A DNA stretch of 64,000 nucleotides from Betaproteobacteria bacterium (GTDB taxonomy: Bacteria > Pseudomonadota > Gammaproteobacteria > Burkholderiales > SG8-39). The position numbers and the translations under genes are program-made. The DNA lies in NCBI GenBank assembly GCA_016210745.1, contig JACQTO010000103.1, positions 24,724 through 88,723 on the forward strand, read 5' to 3'. Below are positions 44,401 to 53,279 of this stretch, piece by piece (the stretch's first letter is position 1; each line of letters opens with the position of its first letter). The notes beneath the pieces were generated by a model. It was not told the origin of the DNA, ran no database searches, and saw only the letters and a list, made by a program, of their open reading frames with translations.

Positions 44401-45266
44401 AAACGCTGCCGACCGCTCTCGCGGCGCACGTTGCGACCCGCGACACGACGCTCGCCACCGCGCTCAAGATCACTCGATCCGATGGTGAAGTTTTCGCGTT
44501 CACCACGCACGACGTGGACGACCCGGTGGATGGGGTGACTTATCTCTCTAATCCCGGCCTGGATGTCACCGACATCGTCATCGCCGCCGACGCCGCGGTG
44601 GGAAACTTGGAGCTGACCACGCTCCACGACGGCACTGTGTTCACCACCGCCGACATTCTCGGCGGGGCCTGGCGCAACGCGGCGTTCATCCTGTTTCGCT
44701 ATAACTGGGCGAGCCTGGCCGCTGGCGTTGACACGCTTCTGGCCGGCACCTTTGGCGAAGTCACGCTCAAACAGAATCAGGTGGTCGCCGAGCTGCGCGA
44801 CCTGCGCCAATACCTACAGCAATCGGTGGGCAGCGCGAGCAGCAAGACCTGCCGCTACCGCCTGGGCTCAACGGACAAGAATGCCGGCGGGCTGTGCATG
44901 AAAGACCTGACGGCTTTCACCGTGACCGGCACGCTGACCGGAGTTACCAGCAACCAGGTGTTTCGTGACAGCGCGCGCACCGAGAATCTGGCTTGGTTCG
45001 ATGAGGGCCAGATCACCTTTACCGGCGGGGCCAACAGCGGCCTGTCCGCGAAAGTGAAAGCGTACGCGGCCGACGGCACGTTCACCCTGGCGCTGCCGCT
45101 CTATGGGACGGTGGCCATCGGCGACACCTACAGTGCCGTGGCCGGATGCCGCAAGCGCCTGGACGAGGATTGCGTGGCGAAGTTCGACAACGCGCTGAAT
45201 TTCGGCGGCGAACCCCATCGCAAGGGACTCAACGATCTCACCAAGGCCGTTGTCCCGAACGTATGA
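44397..45266 (+). CDS. DUF2163 tail tip hub protein
   Basis: 289 residues. DTTLATALKITRSDGEVFAF and FTTHDVDDPVDGVTYLS open the DUF2163 (TIGR02218) domain. CRYRLGSTDKNAGGLCMKDL and a final AVAGCRKRLDEDCVAKFDNA carry the four conserved cysteines that bind an Fe-S cluster in related hubs. It is coupled by 4-bp overlaps to its neighbours. Confidence 0.92.
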   Translation: MKTLPTALAAHVATRDTTLATALKITRSDGEVFAFTTHDVDDPVDGVTYLSNPGLDVTDIVIAADAAVGNLELTTLHDGTVFTTADILGGAWRNAAFILFRYNWASLAAGVDTLLAGTFGEVTLKQNQVVAELRDLRQYLQQSVGSASSKTCRYRLGSTDKNAGGLCMKDLTAFTVTGTLTGVTSNQVFRDSARTENLAWFDEGQITFTGGANSGLSAKVKAYAADGTFTLALPLYGTVAIGDTYSAVAGCRKRLDEDCVAKFDNALNFGGEPHRKGLNDLTKAVVPNV

Positions 45267-45700
45267 GCGCGCGCGAGGACATCGTGCGCGTGGCGCGCAG
45301 TTACATCGGCACGCCTTTCCATCACATGGGCCGCCTGCCTGGGGTGGGCCTGGATTGCGCGGGGATCCTGATTTGCAGCGCGCGGGAGCTGGGCCTGGTC
45401 GGAAGGTTTTTCGACGTTCCCGGTTACACGCCGGTACCCGATGGGCGACACATGCTCGCCTGGTGCGAGGAGCACATGACGCGGGTGGCAAAGGCCGATA
45501 TGCAGCCGGGGGACGCCATCGTGCTCATCACCGACGTGCACCCGCAACACCTGGGAATTCTCGGAGACTATCGGCATGGGGGCCTGTCGATCATTCACGC
45601 GGCCAACAGCGCCAAGCCCCCGAGGGTGATCGAAACGCGGCTCATGTTCAGCCGCGCGCAACGCTACGTCGCGTCCTACGTCCTGCCGGGCGTGATCTAG
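45263..45700 (+). CDS. NlpC/P60 tail tip peptidase
   Basis: 145 residues from ATG 45263. The catalytic Cys is in GVGLDCAG (about C32) and the catalytic His in HPQHLGIL (about residue 93), as in TIGR02219 phage NlpC proteins. It likely cuts peptidoglycan cross-links during DNA entry. It follows the DUF2460-DUF2163 pair in the order seen in the Rhodobacter gene transfer agent. Confidence 0.92.
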   Translation: MSAREDIVRVARSYIGTPFHHMGRLPGVGLDCAGILICSARELGLVGRFFDVPGYTPVPDGRHMLAWCEEHMTRVAKADMQPGDAIVLITDVHPQHLGILGDYRHGGLSIIHAANSAKPPRVIETRLMFSRAQRYVASYVLPGVI

Positions 45701-47023
45701 ATGGCGCAAATAATCGTCTCGGCCGCCGGCGCGGTCGCGGGCTCCTTTATCCCCGGCGTAGGTCCGGCGATGGGCTGGTCGATCGGCGCCGCCCTGGGCG
45801 GGATGATGTTCCCGCAGAAGTCGCCCACGGTTTCCCAGGGCTCGACGCCGCTCATGGATCTGCGCGTCACCGGTACCGAGTACGGGCAACCGATTCCCTA
45901 CGTGCGCGGCGCGGCCGGGATCGCCGGTCAGATGTGGTGGAACACCGACCGCAGGCCGACAACAACGGTCACAAGCAGCGGCGGTGGTGGTGGGGGCAAA
46001 GGCGGAGGCGGTGGCGGCAGTCCTGTGGTCGAGACCTCGACCACCACCTACGACATGGACTGCCTGATCGGGCTGACCGACAACGAGATCATCGGTATCG
46101 CGCGCATTTGGAGTAACGGCGCGCTGATCTACACAGCCGATTCTGGCGCAACCGCTGGCAGCATCTTGGCAAGCGAGGTCTCGAACGCCTGGACTCGCAT
46201 GACCGTCTACACCGGAGCTGCCGATCAGTTGCCCGATCCGACCTATGAGGCCGCCGTTGGCGTCGGCGCCGCTCCCGCCTATCGGGGGCGCGGCACGGTG
46301 TTCATCGAGGGCCTCAAGCTCGGCCAAAACGGGCAGGTTCCAAATCTCACCTTCGAAGTCGTCGCCGACGGCACCACGGTGCTATTCCCGCAGGAAGGTC
46401 TGGTGCTGTGGCTGGACGGGGCCGACGCCGACACCTTCACGCTGACGGGTGCGCTGGTCGAACAGTGGAACGACAAGAGCGGCGAGGGCAATCACCATAC
46501 GCAATCTGGCGCCGCGCTCCATGATCGTCGCCCGACCAAGAGCGGCAACGGAGTTATCTTCACGGCAAACGCCCTGCCCAACGACGACGTGAAGGGCCTG
46601 GTGGCAGCGAGCGCGATTATTGCGAGCGGGGCGATTTCCTACTATCTCGTCTGGAAGCGCGACCTGCAGCGCAATGATGTGGTGCTGCATCAGGACGGCA
46701 ACGTCTACGCCTACCTGCAATATTCGAGCAACTGGTACTTTGCCGACTCGCCGCTGGCAGTCGCTTTTGCCAACGATGTCGTTGCGATCAAGAGCGCGCG
46801 CAGCGACGGCGCCACGGAAGTCGCGCGCGCCACCAATGGGGTCGAACACGCTAGCCAGGCCTTTTCTGGATCGCCAGTCGTGCGGGCCATCGGCGCGATG
46901 AATACATATCCGGCTGGCCTGGACGGCACGATCTACGAACTGCTCGTCTACGACGTGCGCCTGGGTGACGCAGACAACACGGCGGTCATTAACTACCTCG
47001 AGGGCAAGTGGGGGATCGCGTGA
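45701..47023 (+). CDS. N-terminal part of the tail hub with inserted LamG-like module
   Basis: 440 residues. Residues 1-227 are the N-terminal hub region: a hydrophobic start (GAVAGSFIPGVGPAMGWSIG), EYGQPIPYVRG, a poly-Gly linker, and GLKLGQNGQVPNLTFEVVAD. Residues about 230-440 are a concanavalin/LamG-like domain (GLVLWLDGADADTFTL, YYLVWKR, YPAGLDGTIYELLVY) ending in WGIA. That module is closely repeated at 49604-50314. In related phages the hub continues without it into the domain encoded by the next gene, so the gene appears split. Confidence 0.75.
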   Translation: MAQIIVSAAGAVAGSFIPGVGPAMGWSIGAALGGMMFPQKSPTVSQGSTPLMDLRVTGTEYGQPIPYVRGAAGIAGQMWWNTDRRPTTTVTSSGGGGGGKGGGGGGSPVVETSTTTYDMDCLIGLTDNEIIGIARIWSNGALIYTADSGATAGSILASEVSNAWTRMTVYTGAADQLPDPTYEAAVGVGAAPAYRGRGTVFIEGLKLGQNGQVPNLTFEVVADGTTVLFPQEGLVLWLDGADADTFTLTGALVEQWNDKSGEGNHHTQSGAALHDRRPTKSGNGVIFTANALPNDDVKGLVAASAIIASGAISYYLVWKRDLQRNDVVLHQDGNVYAYLQYSSNWYFADSPLAVAFANDVVAIKSARSDGATEVARATNGVEHASQAFSGSPVVRAIGAMNTYPAGLDGTIYELLVYDVRLGDADNTAVINYLEGKWGIA

Positions 47024-48696
47024 GCATCACCATCCAGCCGCCAACAGTCGCCAGCGTCGTCTCGGCGCTATGCCTGCGCGCAGGCCTCGGCGCCGCTCAG
47101 TTCGATGTGACTGGCCTGGCGAGCATCACGCGCACGGTGCGTTCGCTCGCGGTGCCTGGGCTCAGCTCGACGCGCGCCACACTCGAGCTGCTGATGGCGA
47201 CGTACTTTTTCGAAATGACGGTGTCGGACAAGATCTATTTTCGTCCCCGCGGCGGGGCTTCGGTTGCCTCGATCCCGTATCTGGATCTTGGCGCGAGCAA
47301 AGGCGAGGAACCCTCGGAGCCGCTGGAACTGCACGAAACGAGTGAACTGGAAATCCCGGCGCAGGTTGTCGTGTCGTATGTCAACGTGAACGATGACTAC
47401 CAGGCTGGGGCCGAGCCAAGCGACCGGCTGATCAGCGCCACCCCAGGCACAATCAAGTCGGTGCAAATGGCGATCGGCATGGCCCCCGCGGAAGCAAAAG
47501 CGGTAGCCGATACTATCCTGCTCGATCTGGCCGCTTCGCGTTGGGGCGCGACCATTGCTCTTCTTGGCGACTATTGCCGGCTTGAGCCGACTGACCCTGT
47601 GAGTGTGAGCGGGGCCGATGGCTCGACCTTCCGGATGCGGCTGGTCAAGAAATCCGATTCGTATCCGCTGATCGAGTTTGAAGCGGTCCTCGACGACGTT
47701 TCGGTGCTCACGTCGCAAGGCATCACGAGTGCGGACTACACATCGAGCACCGTGGTCGCGCCGCCGGTCGCAACGCTCATCGAGCTGATGGACATTCCGA
47801 TCCTGGCCGACCCCGACAACGATGCCGGGTTCTACGTCGCGGCCAAGGGCGACGGCACGCCGTATCCTGGCGCGGCGATTTTCAGCAGCCCCGATGATGT
47901 GGAGTACACGCGCAAGGCGACCGTGGCGGAAAGCGCGGTATTCGGCACGTGCACAACCACACTCGAGGACTGGACGGGCGCGCGGGTATTCGACGAATCG
48001 AACAGCGTCACTGTTGATGTGGGCGCTGGCGTGCTGGAAAGCAGCACGCGCGAGGCGGTTCTGAATAACCTGGCCGTCAATGCCATGCTGATCGGCAGCG
48101 AGCTGGTGCAGTTTCGCTCAGCGACGCTGGTGTCGGCCGGCGTGTACACGCTCAGCGGGCTATTGCGCGGCGGGCGCGGGACCGAGTGGGCCATGACCGG
48201 CCACCAGGCCAGCGAGCGCTGTGTGCTGCTGCGCTCGGCCGGGCTGCGGCGCCTGGCGATGACCAATGGCGAGTTGGGACTCTCGCGCTACTACAAGGGC
48301 GTCACGCTGGGGCGGGCGGTGTCGAGCGCCACCGGCGAAGCGTTCACCAATAACGCCGTGGGCCTCAAGCCGTTCTCGCCGATTCGGCTTGTGGCGACAC
48401 GCGACGGCTCGAACAACATCACCTTCGAATGGCAGCGCAGGTCCCGGCTCACGGTGCGCATGATCGGGGCGCTGGGCATCAGCGTGCCGCTTGGCGAGGA
48501 AACGGAATCCTACGAACTCGACATCTACGGCGGGTCGAGTGTTGTGCGGATCATCAGCGCCACCTCCGAGACGGCGAGCTACACCGCCGCGCAACAGACT
48601 GCCGACGGGCTTACACCCGGCAACTCGGTAACTTGCGCCCTCTATCAGATCAGCGCGCAAGCCGGGCGCGGTTATCCACTCGAGGCCACACTATGA
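47020..48696 (+). CDS. C-terminal part of the tail hub (GTA-type Phage-tail_3)
   Basis: 558 residues from GTG 47020, overlapping the previous stop. ITIQPPTVASVVSALCLRAG starts abruptly in the middle of the usual hub, followed by YFFEMTVSDKIYFRPRGG, then VLNNLAVNAMLIGSELVQFR and LSGLLRGGRGTEWAMTGHQA, conserved in the receptor-binding hub of GTA-type tails. A fibronectin-like C-terminal segment ends it. It must assemble with the N-terminal part to act. Confidence 0.8.
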   Translation: MSITIQPPTVASVVSALCLRAGLGAAQFDVTGLASITRTVRSLAVPGLSSTRATLELLMATYFFEMTVSDKIYFRPRGGASVASIPYLDLGASKGEEPSEPLELHETSELEIPAQVVVSYVNVNDDYQAGAEPSDRLISATPGTIKSVQMAIGMAPAEAKAVADTILLDLAASRWGATIALLGDYCRLEPTDPVSVSGADGSTFRMRLVKKSDSYPLIEFEAVLDDVSVLTSQGITSADYTSSTVVAPPVATLIELMDIPILADPDNDAGFYVAAKGDGTPYPGAAIFSSPDDVEYTRKATVAESAVFGTCTTTLEDWTGARVFDESNSVTVDVGAGVLESSTREAVLNNLAVNAMLIGSELVQFRSATLVSAGVYTLSGLLRGGRGTEWAMTGHQASERCVLLRSAGLRRLAMTNGELGLSRYYKGVTLGRAVSSATGEAFTNNAVGLKPFSPIRLVATRDGSNNITFEWQRRSRLTVRMIGALGISVPLGEETESYELDIYGGSSVVRIISATSETASYTAAQQTADGLTPGNSVTCALYQISAQAGRGYPLEATL

Positions 48697-49607
48697 ACCT
48701 GCAGTCGATAAACGCTTCGGCCTCGCCCGAGGTCCAGGTCAATGAAAATTTCGAGGCGCTCGACTGGGCTGCCGTCTATTCAAAAAACGCGCTGACAAGC
48801 AGCGGCCTCACGTGGGGATACCTCGGGGGTCGATGGGCCGGGTTTGCTGTTACCGCCGGAACGCTCACGCTCACGGACGGCGTTTCGCCGCCGGCAACGA
48901 ACTACATCGTCGTGGCGCGGGCCGACGGCGCGGCATCAGTCAGCGCGAGCGCGACGAATTGGAACGACACGGCGAATTACGCTCGCCTCTACAAGGTGGA
49001 TGTGGTGTCCGGCCTGGTGAGCGCAGTCGAAGATCATCGGGCGGGGCCAGGGGGCATCCATGCGCCGGCGGCAGGGGTGGCGACCGCTGGCCGGCATGCG
49101 GTCCCGATCAGCGCCGCAGCAATGACGCCAAGTGCGACCGGCGGCTGCGCTGCGCTCGCAACCATCGCCTCAGCCGCGAATCAGCCGGACATCGTTTCGC
49201 TCGATTTCGATGCGTCGACCGAGGAATATGCGCAATTCTCGATCCCGATGCCGAAGTCCTGGAACTTGGGCACGGTCACATTCAAGCCGATATGGAGCCA
49301 CGCCGCGACCACGACGAACTTCATCGTGATATGGGGATTGCAGGCCGTAGCGGTGAGCAACGACGATGCAATCGCTGCGGCCTACGGCACGGCGCAGACC
49401 TCAACTGACACCGGCGGCACGACCGACGATCTGTACCAGGGCTCCGAGTCCTCCGCCCTCACGATTGCAGGAACGCCGGCTGCCGAGGATGTCGTATTTT
49501 TCCGTGTCTTTCGCAAAGCGGCGGACGGCGGCGACACGATGGCGATCGACGCGCGCCTGCATGCGATCGTTCTCTACATCACCACCACCGCGGATACCGA
49601 CGCATGA
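48693..49607 (+). CDS. Tail fibre/tip protein
   Basis: 304 residues from ATG 48693. The start LQSINASASPEVQVNENFEA and the beta-rich GTLTLTDGVSPPATNYIVVA are typical of fibre proteins after the hub. The C-terminal half (YAQFSIPMPKSWNLGTVTFK, then VVFFRVFRKAADGGDTMAID) matches a beta-sandwich seen in phage appendage proteins. It is coupled by 4-bp overlaps to both neighbours. The host receptor is unknown. Confidence 0.7.
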   Translation: MNLQSINASASPEVQVNENFEALDWAAVYSKNALTSSGLTWGYLGGRWAGFAVTAGTLTLTDGVSPPATNYIVVARADGAASVSASATNWNDTANYARLYKVDVVSGLVSAVEDHRAGPGGIHAPAAGVATAGRHAVPISAAAMTPSATGGCAALATIASAANQPDIVSLDFDASTEEYAQFSIPMPKSWNLGTVTFKPIWSHAATTTNFIVIWGLQAVAVSNDDAIAAAYGTAQTSTDTGGTTDDLYQGSESSALTIAGTPAAEDVVFFRVFRKAADGGDTMAIDARLHAIVLYITTTADTDA

Positions 49608-50314
49608 TCCCGACGTTGCAGCTCGGCGCGCTCGGACGCGCCGGGCGCGTGGCCGCTGGCGGGGGTGGCGGCGGTGGTGGCCCACCGGAGACAAACCTGG
49701 TCCTATGGCTCGACGCGGATGACGCCGACAGCTTCACCCTGGATGGTGATCTAGTAGATCAGTGGAACGACAAGAGTGCCAGCGCGAACCACGCGGTGCC
49801 GGCTACTGTCGGTGCAGTTGATCGCCGCCCGACCAAGACCGGCTCGTCGGTGGTGTTCAGCACGGCCGGAAACGCGAAGGGCCTGGTTTGCGCGAGCCTG
49901 TTCATCGGTGCCACCTCGCCCTTTTCCTACTATCTCGTATGGAAACGGGTCGCACAAAACAACGAGATCATTCTGCACGACGGCGGCTCCACCTACGCCT
50001 ACCTGCAATACGTGAGCAACTGGTACGTCGGCGATGTCGCGGCATCCAGTCCGCTCGCCAACAACACCGTGGTGATCAAGAGCGTACGCAGCAACAACGT
50101 AGACGAGGCGCTGCGGGCTACGGATGGCGTCGACGCTGCCGGTACTCCGATGGGTGGATCAACGGCACAGTCCCGCGCGCTAGGTGTTTCGAACAGCTAT
50201 GCCGCAGGGTTCGACGGCACCGTGTACGAGTTCCTGGTCTACAACGAGCGGCTGAGCGATGTGAACAACACGGCGGTGATCGACTACCTCAAGGCCAAAT
50301 GGGGGATCGCATGA
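49604..50314 (+). CDS. Stand-alone LamG-like tail protein
   Basis: 236 residues. After a poly-Gly linker, NLVLWLDADDADSFTLDGDL, QWNDKSA, RRPTKTGSSVVF, YYLVWKR, YAYLQYVSNWYV and AAGFDGTVYEFLVY align with the module at the end of the 45701 gene, including the WGIA end. At DNA level TGGGGGATCGC is shared at both module ends. It probably binds glycans on the cell surface. Confidence 0.75.
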   Translation: MIPTLQLGALGRAGRVAAGGGGGGGGPPETNLVLWLDADDADSFTLDGDLVDQWNDKSASANHAVPATVGAVDRRPTKTGSSVVFSTAGNAKGLVCASLFIGATSPFSYYLVWKRVAQNNEIILHDGGSTYAYLQYVSNWYVGDVAASSPLANNTVVIKSVRSNNVDEALRATDGVDAAGTPMGGSTAQSRALGVSNSYAAGFDGTVYEFLVYNERLSDVNNTAVIDYLKAKWGIA

Positions 50315-50619
50315 ATTCCGCTAAGCGCTTGGCGCTGGTGCTGGCCATCGCGGTGGCCGGCTGCGCCACGCTCAAGAAGCGCGGGACGGTTGCCGCACGC
50401 AAGGCCGCCGACGTGGTGACAACCGTGGCCGCACTCAATAGCGGGTGCTTCGTCGAGGCCAATCGGCTGCTGCTCGGGTCCATGCCAGGCCCCGGGCTAA
50501 TCATCGGGCTATCGGTGGCGTTCGTGGCGGTCCTCTGGGGGCTCGACGATCCAAAGGCGAACAGCGTCGCAAGCTCGATCACCTGCGTCGCTGCCGAGCA
50601 CAACGTATTGCTGCTATGA
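50311..50619 (+). CDS. Small phage lipoprotein
   Basis: 102 residues. A lipobox VAGC follows the signal (AKRLALVLAIAVAGCATL), and a membrane-like helix (PGLIIGLSVAFVAVLWGL) lies further on. It overlaps the LamG-like and following genes by 4 bp. It could be part of the lysis set or a superinfection-exclusion factor. Confidence 0.55.
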   Translation: MNSAKRLALVLAIAVAGCATLKKRGTVAARKAADVVTTVAALNSGCFVEANRLLLGSMPGPGLIIGLSVAFVAVLWGLDDPKANSVASSITCVAAEHNVLLL

Positions 50620-50993
50620 CCACCGAAGAAGAAAAAATCCAGCAGGCGGTCGCACAAGCGCGCGAGATCCAGCAGATCGTGGACAAGCTGGGCTCGTTCG
50701 CAAGCGCAATGGAGGACTTCAGCACGAAGTTCACCGAGCACGTCGATCTGGAAAAGCCGCTGCTCAATGGAATGCGGGCGCTCGGAGACGATGAGACGGT
50801 GCGCAAGCGCATGGCTTTCCTCGACCTGTTGATCAAGCGCGAGGAGCAGAAAGCGAACCTGCGCACGGCGATCATTCAAAAGACCTTCGTGGGCGCGCTG
50901 GTCGCTATCGGCACTTACCTCGGGATCGAGATCATCAAGACCGTCGTGGTCATTCTGAAGTACATCGCAGCCAATCCGCACATCGGGTCCTGA
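50616..50993 (+). CDS. Small membrane-anchored lysis-region protein
   Basis: 125 residues. A helical and partly coiled N-terminus (EKIQQAVAQAREIQQIVDKL) leads to one transmembrane helix (FVGALVAIGTYLGIEIIKTV), resembling XhlA-like proteins that work with holins. It is coupled to the preceding lipoprotein gene. Confidence 0.5.
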   Translation: MTTEEEKIQQAVAQAREIQQIVDKLGSFASAMEDFSTKFTEHVDLEKPLLNGMRALGDDETVRKRMAFLDLLIKREEQKANLRTAIIQKTFVGALVAIGTYLGIEIIKTVVVILKYIAANPHIGS

Positions 50994-50994
50994 C

Positions 50995-51162
50995 ATGTGG
51001 CTGCAATTTGCATTCGCCTCCCTCGTGATCGTTCTGGGGCTGTGGTTCGGTGTGCGCCGCAGCACATTGTCCGAGGCCAGTAAGCAGATCGTCTACGTGT
51101 TCATTTGCGCGTTCTTTTTGCTTTGGATGCTCAAGCTGGTCGTGGCCTTTGCCGGTGATTGA
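50995..51162 (+). CDS. Two-helix membrane peptide, holin candidate
   Basis: 55 residues, starting 2 bp after the preceding stop. Two hydrophobic segments (MWLQFAFASLVIVLGLWFG and VYVFICAFFLLWMLKLVVAF) are joined by a short basic/polar loop (VRRSTLSEASKQ). The size and topology match small class II holins, but a second holin candidate lies nearby at 51415. Confidence 0.6.
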   Translation: MWLQFAFASLVIVLGLWFGVRRSTLSEASKQIVYVFICAFFLLWMLKLVVAFAGD

Positions 51163-51163
51163 A

Positions 51164-51418
51164 ATGGGTAATGGACACACGCTCTATCAAGCCTCCGACT
51201 TCACCGAGGTAGTGGCAAAGAACAATGAAGCGCTGGCGCGGCTCGTCAAAGGTGGGCTAGCGATGTGCAAAACGTGCGGGGCCACGGAAGCCGACCTCGA
51301 ACTCGATTGCACGGCGTATCGGACGAGCCGGTATTGCCCGCATTGTCTGAAACGTCAACCAACCACAGACGGACGTTGCGCGGTCTGCAACGCGCTGCTG
51401 GCGAGGAGATTTCCATGA
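51164..51418 (+). CDS. Small zinc-ribbon protein in the lysis region
   Basis: 84 residues. Three CxxC pairs (CKTCG, CPHC, CAVC) in the second half indicate one or two zinc sites. The first half is helical. A single base separates it from the holin-candidate stop, and it overlaps the next start by 4 bp. Confidence 0.55.
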   Translation: MGNGHTLYQASDFTEVVAKNNEALARLVKGGLAMCKTCGATEADLELDCTAYRTSRYCPHCLKRQPTTDGRCAVCNALLARRFP

Positions 51419-51744
51419 ATGCAACTAGGCAGGCGGTATTGAGCGCGATCCGCTCGATATTGATCGCAATTGGCTCCTCCTGGGTCACCAAGGGCTACGT
51501 GGACAGCGCCACCGTTGATTCACTCATCGGCGCGGCCATGATCATCGTTCCGGTGATCTGGGGTGTTTGGGATAAATACCGGGCCGAGCGCCTCGCGCGG
51601 GCGCGCGAGACGGTGGCGGTCAATGTCGGCATCACCGCCGCCAATGTGCAAGGCCAGACTGCCCTATTAGGCGCCCAAGAAGCACGCGGGGCCATCGCGT
51701 CGGTTGCCCCGACCATTTCAGTTCCAAAAGGAGATTCGCAATGA
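51415..51744 (+). CDS. Pam3-gp28-like putative holin
   Basis: 109 residues. ILIAIGSSWVTKGYVDSATV and LIGAAMIIVPVIWGVWDKYR are the pair of membrane segments separated by a GYxD turn that marks this holin-like family; a charged and Ala-rich tail follows. It would permit endolysin access at lysis. Confidence 0.65.
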   Translation: MNATRQAVLSAIRSILIAIGSSWVTKGYVDSATVDSLIGAAMIIVPVIWGVWDKYRAERLARARETVAVNVGITAANVQGQTALLGAQEARGAIASVAPTISVPKGDSQ

Positions 51745-52133
51745 AGCGCATCAGTGTCCTCGTCGTGTATCTAGTCGCCGCTTGCGCGCAGGGCGGTTTA
51801 GCCCCTGCGCAGACGTTCACCGAAGAAATCGCCTATGTCGAAGCGGGAAGCCAAGGGGCGATCAAGACCATCGCCGCCCTCACGTGCCGCAGCTACGACA
51901 CCGAGGGCGCCTGCACCGAGGCCGGTAGACCGCTGCACCCGGCGCGCTCCCTGGCCTACCTCGATACGCTCTCGCGGGTGCGCGCGGCCCTCAAGTCGGC
52001 GAGCACGATGAGTTCCGCGGGCGGTTCTTGCCTGGGACAACCGAGCACGCCGGCCGCCTGCCTTGCGCTCGCCTCGAGCCTGCTGCTTGAGATCGAGCAG
52101 TCGATCGTCAGAATTCAAGGAGAAGCACGATGA
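51741..52133 (+). CDS. Exported small phage protein
   Basis: 130 residues. The signal (KRISVLVVYLVAAC) may have a lipobox at VAAC. The mature part has two Cys pairs (LTCRSYDTEGACTEAG and GGSCLGQPSTPAACLA) that could form disulfides in the periplasm. It is coupled to flanking genes. It may act as a spanin-like or lysis accessory protein; no family is recognised. Confidence 0.5.
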   Translation: MKRISVLVVYLVAACAQGGLAPAQTFTEEIAYVEAGSQGAIKTIAALTCRSYDTEGACTEAGRPLHPARSLAYLDTLSRVRAALKSASTMSSAGGSCLGQPSTPAACLALASSLLLEIEQSIVRIQGEAR

Positions 52134-52363
52134 GTGAAGCGCTCATGCTGGTGCAGTTTCTCAGCGCGGCGGTGACCGCTGGGGCGAATGTCGTGGATGT
52201 GTTGTCGCGGGTTTCGACGCTGATCGCCGCGCGCGCCGCCGCCGGCCAGGTGTTTTCAAGTCAGGATCTGCTCGATCTGCTGGACGTTGGCGACGCGCTG
52301 GAGGTGGCAACGCGTGCGCAGTTCGCCAAGACGCTGGCTGATCCAAACACGCCAAAGCGATGA
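52130..52363 (+). CDS. Small helical phage protein
   Basis: 77 residues, Ala-rich and helical (LSAAVTAGANVVDVLSRVST, then SQDLLDLLDVGDALEVATRA). It is coupled by ATGA overlaps to both neighbours just before the endolysin. The function is unknown. Confidence 0.5.
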   Translation: MSEALMLVQFLSAAVTAGANVVDVLSRVSTLIAARAAAGQVFSSQDLLDLLDVGDALEVATRAQFAKTLADPNTPKR

Positions 52364-52836
52364 GCTTTACCGCCTTCGGGCCGATTTACAAGGCCACCTG
52401 CGCGCTCTTGCCCGAGCGCTTAGACAGCCCGCAGGCCAAGGCCATGCTGTTCGCGATCTCGATGCAGGAATCACGCTTGGACGAGCGCCGGCAGATTGGC
52501 GGACCGGCGCGCGGATTCTGGCAGTTCGAGCTGGGCGGCATCCAAGGCGTGCTCACCCAGGCGGCGAGTCGCCCGCTGATTCGGCAGGTGCTCGATCGGC
52601 TGGACTACGATTACCGGCCCGAGACAAGCTACATGGCGATCGAGCACAACGACGTGCTCGCCTTCGCCTACGCCCGTTGTTTGCTCTGGACGCTCTCAGC
52701 GCCACTACCGCAGGAGCAGCAAGCAGACGAAGGCTGGGCGCAGTACCTGGAGGCCTGGCGCCCTGGTAAGCCCTACCACGCGACCTGGGCCGGTTTTTAC
52801 ACTCGCGCCTGGACCTACGCCAAGGCGAGCACGTGA
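52360..52836 (+). CDS. Endolysin-like (lysozyme fold) protein
   Basis: 158 residues. AMLFAISMQESRLDERRQIG contains the probable catalytic Glu (about E37) in a QESxL motif, followed by GPARGFWQFELGGIQGVLTQ, typical of transglycosylase/lysozyme-like phage endolysins. No signal peptide is visible, so it should need the holin. It is the last intact gene of the prophage; its stop overlaps the next start. Confidence 0.75.
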   Translation: MSFTAFGPIYKATCALLPERLDSPQAKAMLFAISMQESRLDERRQIGGPARGFWQFELGGIQGVLTQAASRPLIRQVLDRLDYDYRPETSYMAIEHNDVLAFAYARCLLWTLSAPLPQEQQADEGWAQYLEAWRPGKPYHATWAGFYTRAWTYAKAST

Positions 52837-52884
52837 AGAAAATGATCCGTGGTGGCAGCGGTCTTGGCGACTCGATTTACTTAC
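52833..52884 (+). pseudogene. 5' stub of a third GT9-like phage gene
   Basis: The GTG start overlaps the endolysin stop, in the style of the prophage. KMIRGGSGLGDSIYL matches the start of the GT9-like gene at 35108 (MIRIRGGAGLGDAIYL). After about 17 codons homology stops and recombinase-derived sequence begins, so the gene is truncated at the right prophage junction. Confidence 0.65.
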
Positions 52885-53186
52885 GACGCCTTCGCCAGCG
52901 CCGGCCTGCCGTATTTCAATCCGCACAGCTTCAGGAACACGCTTGTCAGGCTAGGGCAGCCCGTCTGCCAGACCCCGAGGAGTTCAAGGCGTGGAGCCAG
53001 AACCTGGGGCATGACAAAGTACTGACGACCTTTCTTAGCTATGGGCAGGTCGAGAGTCCGCGGCAGGGGGAGATCATTCGCGGGCTGGCGGCGCCACCGC
53101 TTGCTGTGCAGGCGTATGTTAGCGAGTTGGCGAAGGCGTTAGTGCGGGAGATGCGGGATTCCGGAGTGGGGCCCGCGGTCAAGTGA
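52877..53186 (+). pseudogene. Tyrosine recombinase C-terminal remnant, frameshifted
   Basis: In one frame TYDAFASAGLPYFNPHSFRN contains the HxxR box (HSFR). In the next frame PEEFKAWSQNLGHDKV and TTFLSYGQV contain the LGH box and the tyrosine. The change of frame falls in a C-run near 52970, consistent with loss of one base. The N-terminal part of the enzyme is absent. The end VSELAKALVREMRDSG recurs near 54341. It marks an old integration site used by the prophage or another element. Confidence 0.8.
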
Positions 53187-53279
53187 GCTGACGTGCGCAA
53201 GCCGCGGACTGTGGCGGATAATGAACTGCTGCCGCCGTGGGATGGCGGAAGCTGAAATCTCAGATCAGAGGGAGAACCT

